Shown here piece by piece: positions 58,103 to 64,000 of a DNA stretch of 64,000 nt. Position 1 is the first letter of the stretch. The number at the start of each line of letters is the position of its first letter. Source of the DNA: Mariluticola halotolerans (GTDB taxonomy: Bacteria; Pseudomonadota; Alphaproteobacteria; Rhizobiales; Devosiaceae); assembly GCF_021611515.1 (NCBI RefSeq), contig NZ_CP090960.1:310001-374000 (forward strand), read 5' to 3'. A program made the position numbers and the translations under genes. Under the pieces are notes generated by a model, which saw only the letters and a program-made list of their open reading frames with translations, was not told the origin of the DNA and did not search any database.

Positions 58103-61100
58103 TGCCGGATTCTTCGCCACATCTCTATCCGCGTTTGGAAGCGAAACTTCCAAAGCCGCGCGAAAGCCATTTTCTAGCCCCCGAAACGGTAGGGAATAGT
58201 TATGCGGAATTATGTGTCACCACGAATTTTACCTTTTTGACCGGTGCCTCGCATCCGGAAGAATATATGAGCAAAGCCGCTGAGTTGGGGTTGAAGGCCA
58301 TTGCCATAACCGACGTCAATTCATTGGCAGGCGTGGTGCGGGCCTTTGCCGCCAGAAAGGAAATGGCGCGCGAGGCACAGGAGCGCAATATCGAGATTGA
58401 GCTGCCGCGTTTGATCGTCGGCGCGCGCCTGGTGCTTGCAAACAGTCCGGTTGAATGGCTGGCGCTTCCGACCGATCGCCAAGCCTATACGCGGCTAACG
58501 CGATTACTGACTTTGGGAAAGCGGCGCAGCACGAAAGGGAAATGCACATTATACAAGAATGACTTGGTCGAATGGGGCCGTGGCATGGTGCTGATTGCCC
58601 TGCCAAAACCAGACCTCGTTCTCCCGGAGAGTATTCTATCTGAATTACATTATATCGTCCGGCATTTCCCGGGGATGAGTTTTTTGGGGGCAGCGCCCAA
58701 TTATGATGGGTGTGACCAGAGGCGTTTTAAGCAATTGGCCATGTTGGGACGGCGGGCGGGCATCCCCATGGTGGCTTTGGGCGATGTGCTTATGCATGTC
58801 TCCAAGCGGCGGCAGTTGGCTGATGTTTTAACCTGCCTGCGGCTGGGCTTGCGGATTGACGATATTGGCACCTATGCGTTGTTGAATTCAGAGCGGCGCT
58901 TGAAAGGCTATGCGGATATGGCGCGTTTATTCCGCGATTATCCCGGGGCCTTGCGCCGGACACTGGATATTGCCAGGCGCTGTATGTTTGACCTGAGCGA
59001 ACTGTCTTATGAATATCCCGATGAAATTTCCGATGGGGAGGCGCCGCAAGCCCGACTGGAACGGCTGGTCTGGCGCGGGCTGACGCGCCGCTATCCTCAA
59101 GGTGCGACGCCGGACACGCTTGCCAAGATCGCAAAGGAGCTGGATCTGATCCAGAAAATGGGTTTTGCCGCTTATTTTCTGACTGTGCATGACATTGTAG
59201 AGTTTGCCCGTTCACAAGACATTTTGTGTCAGGGACGGGGTTCGGCTGCCAATTCGGTGATCTGTTATGTTCTGGGCATTACCGAGGTGCCTCCCGAGGT
59301 CATTTCGATGGTGTTCGAACGGTTTATCTCGGAAGCGCGGGGGGAGCCGCCCGATATCGATGTCGATTTCGAGCATGAGCGCCGCGAAGAGGTCATCCAG
59401 CATATTTATCAAAAATATGGCCGCCATCGTGCGGGGCTGTGTGCCACGGTTATTCACTTTCGCGCCAAAGCGGCTATTCGCGAAGTCGGCAAGGTTATGG
59501 GGATCAGTCAGGATGTGCTGGCGGCTTTAACCAGCCGCATGTGGGGCTCATCCAATAGTCTGGACGCAGGCCAGCTGAAAGAAACCGGCATAAATCTGGA
59601 GGACAAGCGACTGCTGCTCACGCTTGACCTGATCGGGCAAATCATTGGCTTTCCGCGCCATCTTTCGCAGCATGTCGGCGGTTTTATCATTACCAAAGGC
59701 CGGCTGGATGAGCTGTGTCCAATCGAGAACGCGGCCATGGAAGACCGCACTGTGATCGAATGGGATAAGGACGATATCGACACATTGGGCATATTGAAGG
59801 TTGATGTGCTCTCATTGGGCATGCTGACCTGCCTTCGCAAATGCTTTGATCTTGTGGAGCGCCATGAGCACCGAACCTGGTCGCTTGCAAACATTCCTCC
59901 TGATGATCAGGCGACTTATGCGATGTTATGCGTGGCTGATGCCGTGGGGGTGTTTCAGGTGGAAAGCCGGGCGCAGATGAATTTTCTGCCGCGCATGAAA
60001 CCGCGCAAATTCTACGATCTGGTGATTGAAGTCGCCATTATCCGCCCCGGCCCCATTCAGGGCGATATGGTGCACCCCTATATCCGGCGCCGGAATGGTG
60101 AAGAAGAGATCAGCTTTCCCTCGGGAGAACTTGAAGAGGTGTTGGGCAAAACGCTTGGCGTGCCGCTGTTTCAGGAACAGGCGATGCAGATTGCCATTGT
60201 CGCCGCCGGGTTTTCTGCAGGAGACGCAGACCGGTTGCGCCGATCACTGGCTACATTCAAGCGCATGGGGACGATCTCGAGCTTTCGGGACAAGTTTATC
60301 ACCGGCATGCTGGATAGGGGATATGCGCCCGAATTTGCGCAACGCTGTTTTTCGCAAATTGAGGGGTTTGGCGAGTATGGCTTTCCTGAAAGTCATGCTG
60401 CCAGTTTTGCGTTGCTGGCTTATGCCTCGGCTTTTCTCAAGCGACACCACCCGGCGGCTTTTGCATGTGCTTTGTTGAATTCGCAACCCATGGGGTTTTA
60501 TGCGCCAGCCCAGATCGTGCGGGATGCCCGTGATCACGGGATCGAAGTGCGCCCAGTGTGTGTGAATAATAGCGAATGGGATAATACGCTCGAATTGCGG
60601 GGCGATGGTGCTTTAGCACTTCGGTTGGGATTTCGGCAGATTAAGGGCTTTCGGGAAGAGGATGCCAACTGGATCGTGGCGGCACGCCATAATGGTTATC
60701 CTGACCCCGAGAGCTTGTGGCGAAGAGCTGGTATCGGTCCCAATATTTTGGAACGGCTTGCAGAAGCGGATGCGTTCTTGTCCATGCAGATCAGTCGCCG
60801 CGATGCGTTGTGGCAAGTCACAGCCATTCAAGGGGAAGCGCCTTTGCCCCTGTTTGCCAATCCTATTGACGGGGAGGGGATTTATGAACCCTCTGTCACT
60901 CTACCGCCCATGCATCTGGGCGAAGAGGTGGTAGAGGATTATGTGGCCATGCGTTTAAGCCTTAAGGCGCATCCAATGGAGATTTTGCGGCCGAAATGGC
61001 CTGATATTTTGCCCCATGCGCAATTGATGACAACGCCGTTGCAGCGCATCAGCGTGTGTGGTCTGGTCATTACGAGACAGCGCCCTGGCACGGCGTCGGG

Positions 61101-61428
61101 GGTGATTTTCCTGACCCTTGAAGATGAAACCGGGGTTTGTAATGTTGTGGTTTGGCCCAAAATCTACGAGAAATTCCGCCGGGCCATTATCGCTGGACGC
61201 CTGTTGCGCATCAGAGGCAAGCTCCAGCGCGAAGGTATCGTGACACATCTTGTTGCTGACAATGTTGAGGATGTCTCGGACTCTCTCTCATTACTCGGCC
61301 ATCCCGACTATGATGTGGTGGGGCTGCCTGAAACCGTCAATGATGAAACCCCACATCCCCGCCGACGGATGGCGATGCATCCGCGAGAACAGGCCAAGGC
61401 TTTGTTTCCAAGTAGAGATTTTCACTGA
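58102..61428 (+). CDS. dnaE2: Error-prone DNA polymerase III alpha subunit, DnaE2
   Basis: 1108 residues from ATG 58102, chosen for the TGATG overlap with imuB; the frame is open further upstream. The N-terminal PHP domain reads TNFTFLTGASHPEE near residue 36 and AITDVNSLAGVVRA near 64; metal residues of the PHP site are replaced, as in many DnaE2 proteins. The catalytic Asp pair is in PPDIDVDFEHERRE near residue 418. A C-terminal OB fold follows (ISVCGLVITRQRPGTASGV near 990). It carries out translesion synthesis with ImuA and ImuB under SOS control. Confidence 0.96.
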   Translation: MPDSSPHLYPRLEAKLPKPRESHFLAPETVGNSYAELCVTTNFTFLTGASHPEEYMSKAAELGLKAIAITDVNSLAGVVRAFAARKEMAREAQERNIEIELPRLIVGARLVLANSPVEWLALPTDRQAYTRLTRLLTLGKRRSTKGKCTLYKNDLVEWGRGMVLIALPKPDLVLPESILSELHYIVRHFPGMSFLGAAPNYDGCDQRRFKQLAMLGRRAGIPMVALGDVLMHVSKRRQLADVLTCLRLGLRIDDIGTYALLNSERRLKGYADMARLFRDYPGALRRTLDIARRCMFDLSELSYEYPDEISDGEAPQARLERLVWRGLTRRYPQGATPDTLAKIAKELDLIQKMGFAAYFLTVHDIVEFARSQDILCQGRGSAANSVICYVLGITEVPPEVISMVFERFISEARGEPPDIDVDFEHERREEVIQHIYQKYGRHRAGLCATVIHFRAKAAIREVGKVMGISQDVLAALTSRMWGSSNSLDAGQLKETGINLEDKRLLLTLDLIGQIIGFPRHLSQHVGGFIITKGRLDELCPIENAAMEDRTVIEWDKDDIDTLGILKVDVLSLGMLTCLRKCFDLVERHEHRTWSLANIPPDDQATYAMLCVADAVGVFQVESRAQMNFLPRMKPRKFYDLVIEVAIIRPGPIQGDMVHPYIRRRNGEEEISFPSGELEEVLGKTLGVPLFQEQAMQIAIVAAGFSAGDADRLRRSLATFKRMGTISSFRDKFITGMLDRGYAPEFAQRCFSQIEGFGEYGFPESHAASFALLAYASAFLKRHHPAAFACALLNSQPMGFYAPAQIVRDARDHGIEVRPVCVNNSEWDNTLELRGDGALALRLGFRQIKGFREEDANWIVAARHNGYPDPESLWRRAGIGPNILERLAEADAFLSMQISRRDALWQVTAIQGEAPLPLFANPIDGEGIYEPSVTLPPMHLGEEVVEDYVAMRLSLKAHPMEILRPKWPDILPHAQLMTTPLQRISVCGLVITRQRPGTASGVIFLTLEDETGVCNVVVWPKIYEKFRRAIIAGRLLRIRGKLQREGIVTHLVADNVEDVSDSLSLLGHPDYDVVGLPETVNDETPHPRRRMAMHPREQAKALFPSRDFH

Positions 61429-61498
61429 CTAAGGCGCGGAATATGTGCTGATAAATCCGGACTGACTGGTGCTGGCCAAAGGGATAAGAGCTTGCTCC

Positions 61499-63568
61499 CT
61501 AAAAGGTGAGCTTGAGCGATGCACTTGCTTTTGCGGGTACTGCCGAACAGAGCAGAACCTCTCCATCGTTCAATGGTGCGGTGATGTGCCTGATGTGCGT
61601 TACAGCGCCAGACGCGACGGTGGCGCGGCAAGTTCCGCAGGTGCCCGTGCGGCAGTCGAAGGGTGGTGAAAGTCCTGCGGCTTCGGCGCAATCGAGCAGC
61701 GTGCCGGTGTCAGGCCGCCAAACGGCCTTTACCGACGCATCGTTGAATCTGACTTCAACGGGCTCATCAGCAGGGGGCGGGCTTATTGAAAACGCCGCTT
61801 CCTTTGCAGACTGTCGCACAATTCCGGAGGGTCCAAAGGTTTCTGCATGAATTCTTTCGTCAGGAACGCTCATGCCGACAAGGCCATCATAAACCGACTG
61901 CATGAAGGGGGCGGGCCCGCAGATATAAAAGTCAAAATCATCAAAAGGCAGGGTCTCGCGCAGAAGCGCCATGTCGATGCGTCCGGCGTGATCGAATTCG
62001 GTTTCCGCTGCCGCATCTGCCGGATCGCTGAGGATGCGGATCCATCTGACCGCCCCGTTGGCGGTCTCAACAAGGTTGGCAATCTCAAAGTCGAAGGCGC
62101 GCTCTGCCCTGGTTCTTGCCGCATGGAACAACCAGGTCGGGCGGGTGCGACGGGTGCGGTTGCCTTCATAGACGAGATGCCGCAACATTGAGAGCAGCGG
62201 GGTAATGCCGATACCCGCCGCCAGCATAACGGCCGGTCGCGTTTCACTTGCATCGATTGAGAAGGCGCCGCTGGGGCCACGTGCGTCAATAGTGGCGCCG
62301 CGTTGTATCGCGTGGTGAAGGTGCGTTGATAGCAAGCCTTCCCGTTTGACGCTGATGCGCAGGAAATCGTCGGATGGGGCCGTGGACAAGGTGTAGTTGC
62401 GTATGATGGGGTGAGTGTTGCCCGGCAAGGTCAAACGGATTGCTAAATGCTGTCCCGCGGCGTGGGGTGGCTTTCCCATGCCGTCGGTTGGATAGAGATG
62501 AAATGAGCGTATTGTGGTGCTTTCATCTACAATGTCTTCAACTCGATAGGTTCTCCAGGTTGCCGCCATCGATCTTGCTGAGAGCCGTTGTTCGCTTTCC
62601 TCCCAGCTACCCGTCAGAAAAACATGGGGCGACCATGGTTTGTTTTGCATCCGCCAACGCAATGGTACCCCATCCGGGCGGCGAATGATTTTACGCGGCT
62701 TGAATGTCCAAAGGCGTTCGGCACCCTGAAATGTCTTTATTTCCTCAGAATCAAGAATGACCTTTGCCTCACCGGTGAGCTGGAGGAGTTCCCCTGAGGT
62801 GAAATCGATGAACACCAAACCAGCATGTCCGTTAATCGCGATGTTTCCCAGCGTGTTAAAAAACAGATTGCCCGCGAAATCAGGCACTGTAAGCGTGTTA
62901 TCCTGATTTAGCCGCACAAAGCCGGATTTTCCGCCGCGATGAGATACGTCTACCTGTCTTCCAGTGCCGGGTGTGTCGATATATGTGGCAACGAAAAAGG
63001 TGTCCGCGTTGCGGATCACATCCTTTGCCCTTTTATCAAGATCCACGAGTGCCTCTGCCGGGGTGGTTGTGTTTATCTCGGGCTCACGTACGAACTCATA
63101 GTCACGCAACTGAATGTATTGCGGACAATTGCCATAGGCCTGGCGGACCGTGACATCAAACCGATCCGGCGCGTGGCGCCTGATTGTGCCGTTCAGACGA
63201 TTGCGGCGGCGCGTATGCAGTTCAATCCCGAGCATGGCGACTGCATCACCGTCGCCCAGACCACTGTCGGCAGGGTCCTGCGCGTCGCGATCAATTCTGG
63301 CACTGAGCGTGTGAGCGTCGGGGGCGGAGAGAAAGCCGGGATGGCCAGTCTTTAGCGTTGCCCATACATCGCCGTGTTTGTCGACAGCACCGACTGCCAC
63401 GAATGGTAACAAAGGATAGAACAGGCGGTGTTGTTCGGTCAGGTAGTCGCGCAAAACACGCCGGCCAACGCCATCCATTTGTTCGGCCACGCCAGCGCTT
63501 TGTTGTAGCGCCAACTCACCCGCGTGCCATGGCGTGTTGTCAGGGACATGTTCTGATTTCAGCGTCAT
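61499..63568 (-). CDS. Three-domain fusion: PNPOx-like flavin domain, ferredoxin-reductase domain, 2Fe-2S domain
   Basis: 689 residues from ATG 63568, 16 bases after the GST stop. Residues 1-320 form a pyridoxamine-phosphate-oxidase-like split barrel (FFVATYIDTPGTGRQVDVSHR, then NPLGNIAINGHAGLVFIDF-type segment near 235-260). Residues 345-585 are an FAD/NAD(P) reductase with RNYTLSTAP near 425, AGIGITPLLSMLRHLV near 480 and ICGPAPFM near 573. The C terminus holds a plant-type 2Fe-2S site with Cys639, 644, 647 and 674. Electrons likely pass from NAD(P)H through FAD to 2Fe-2S and then to the flavin or a partner. Confidence 0.9.
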   Translation of the reverse strand: MTLKSEHVPDNTPWHAGELALQQSAGVAEQMDGVGRRVLRDYLTEQHRLFYPLLPFVAVGAVDKHGDVWATLKTGHPGFLSAPDAHTLSARIDRDAQDPADSGLGDGDAVAMLGIELHTRRRNRLNGTIRRHAPDRFDVTVRQAYGNCPQYIQLRDYEFVREPEINTTTPAEALVDLDKRAKDVIRNADTFFVATYIDTPGTGRQVDVSHRGGKSGFVRLNQDNTLTVPDFAGNLFFNTLGNIAINGHAGLVFIDFTSGELLQLTGEAKVILDSEEIKTFQGAERLWTFKPRKIIRRPDGVPLRWRMQNKPWSPHVFLTGSWEESEQRLSARSMAATWRTYRVEDIVDESTTIRSFHLYPTDGMGKPPHAAGQHLAIRLTLPGNTHPIIRNYTLSTAPSDDFLRISVKREGLLSTHLHHAIQRGATIDARGPSGAFSIDASETRPAVMLAAGIGITPLLSMLRHLVYEGNRTRRTRPTWLFHAARTRAERAFDFEIANLVETANGAVRWIRILSDPADAAAETEFDHAGRIDMALLRETLPFDDFDFYICGPAPFMQSVYDGLVGMSVPDERIHAETFGPSGIVRQSAKEAAFSISPPPADEPVEVRFNDASVKAVWRPDTGTLLDCAEAAGLSPPFDCRTGTCGTCRATVASGAVTHIRHITAPLNDGEVLLCSAVPAKASASLKLTF

Positions 63569-63584
63569 ATGTTCCGCCCCATGA

Positions 63585-64000
63585 TCAAGAGGGGTCCGTA
63601 AGGCCGATCCCGGTTTTAGGGAACGCCACGAACCCGCCCAGGGCTTCAACACGTTTTAGCCATGCCGTCACATTGTCGTATCTGAAGCGGTCAATATTGC
63701 CCTCGGGTGCACGCGCAATATAGCTGTAAAGCGCAACATCAGCGATCGTGGGGTGATCTGAAGCAATCCATTTCCGGTTCTTGAGTTCGGTGTCGATTAT
63801 CTCAAGGACATGATGCGCTCTGGCGATAACTTCCTGCGCGTTAAATGGCTTGTTGAATACGGTGAGCAGCCGGGCTGCGCATACGCCATATGCAATCTCG
63901 CCAGAAGCGACGGAAAGCCAGCGCTGCACCCGCGCTGCGCCCAGCGCGTCCTCGGGGAGCCAATCGGTATTTCCGGCCTTTTTGGCCAAGTAGATTAGGA
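63585..64000 (-). CDS. Glutathione S-transferase-like protein, 5' end cut by window
   Basis: The frame is still open at base 64000 (reading LIYLAKKAG at the right edge), so the N-terminal thioredoxin half lies outside. The visible 138 residues are the GST C-terminal helical domain: [21 protein letters not shown] carries the conserved N-cap Asp of helix 6, followed by a closing PKTGIGL. It lies just upstream of the fused oxidoreductase on the same strand; the two probably form an operon, a pairing often seen in xenobiotic or redox-stress metabolism. Confidence 0.88.
   Translation of the reverse strand, partial: LIYLAKKAGNTDWLPEDALGAARVQRWLSVASGEIAYGVCAARLLTVFNKPFNAQEVIARAHHVLEIIDTELKNRKWIASDHPTIADVALYSYIARAPEGNIDRFRYDNVTAWLKRVEALGGFVAFPKTGIGLTDPS

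Noticed and set aside
61470-61500. Hairpin AGGGA...TCCCT between dnaE2 and the fusion oxidoreductase
   Set aside because: Only 5 bp with an 11-base loop and no T tract; too weak to call.
1-64000. CRISPR arrays, tRNA or rRNA genes, insertion sequences
   Set aside because: I saw no regularly spaced direct repeats, cloverleaf with a TTCRA arm, rRNA-like stretch or transposase motif, but no search program was run.

Overview
The window looks like a chromosomal, accessory-rich stretch from an alphaproteobacterium, most likely a Hyphomicrobiales (Rhizobiales) relative. Three things point there: an imuA-imuB-dnaE2 mutagenesis cassette preceded by an alphaproteobacterial LexA box of the form GTTC-N7-GTTC; palindromic intergenic repeats of the CATTGCGAG and CCCTCCCC type; and the mix of TctABC, TAXI-TRAP, DctPQM and ABC importers next to sugar-acid enzymes. 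No rRNA, tRNA, CRISPR array, transposase or phage gene was recognised. Functional names rest on reading motifs by eye.

Layout. (A) 1-28.5 kb is a catabolic block. It holds two IlvD/Edd-type dehydratases, an enolase-superfamily enzyme, a cupin, two complete TctCBA systems, a TAXI-TRAP importer, a lactonase-like amidohydrolase, a SnoaL/NTF2-like protein, a malate/lactate-type dehydrogenase, an MmgE/PrpD protein and a two-subunit class I fumarase/tartrate-dehydratase-like enzyme. These are followed by a minus-strand operon (DUF6282-like metal hydrolase, FAH-family hydrolase, quinone oxidoreductase, MaoC hydratase, acyl-CoA ligase, SDR) and a divergent IclR regulator. Six 17-bp copies of one palindrome (RTTYCR-N5-YGRAAY) lie in front of the transcription units of this block, including the iclR/DUF6282 divergent promoter. 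I infer that one IclR-type regulator controls a dispersed regulon for an unidentified carboxylated substrate. (B) 28.6-33.5 kb is a gntR - ribose-type ABC importer - PfpI operon. It is divergent from (C) 33.6-38.2 kb, an oxidation operon (Ldh-type dehydrogenase, iron alcohol dehydrogenase, aldehyde dehydrogenase, esterase), and the two share a near-perfect 21-bp palindrome. (D) 38.2-44.4 kb holds a LysR regulator divergent from a DctQMP TRAP importer, a GguC/AraD1-like FAH protein and a second iron alcohol dehydrogenase, followed by a decayed DctM fragment. (E) 44.8-52.6 kb is a minus-strand operon with an MBL-fold hydrolase, a CUT1-type ABC importer, an atypical argininosuccinate-lyase-family C-N lyase and a ROK regulator. 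(F) 53.0-56.0 kb holds an ArsR-SRPBCC-GFA-SRPBCC cassette and an aldo/keto reductase. (G) 56.0-61.4 kb is the SOS-type imuA-imuB-dnaE2 operon. (H) 61.5-64 kb holds a three-domain PNPOx-FNR-ferredoxin fusion and a GST that runs off the right edge.

How it fits together. Six substrate-binding-protein systems in 64 kb (TctC twice, TAXI, RbsB-type, DctP, CUT1), each beside hydratases, dehydrogenases or lyases and its own regulator, suggest a scavenging cluster for small carboxylates, sugar acids and related compounds. Four of the six binding-protein genes end in a perfect GC-rich hairpin just before the next gene, a plausible way to raise binding protein over permease.
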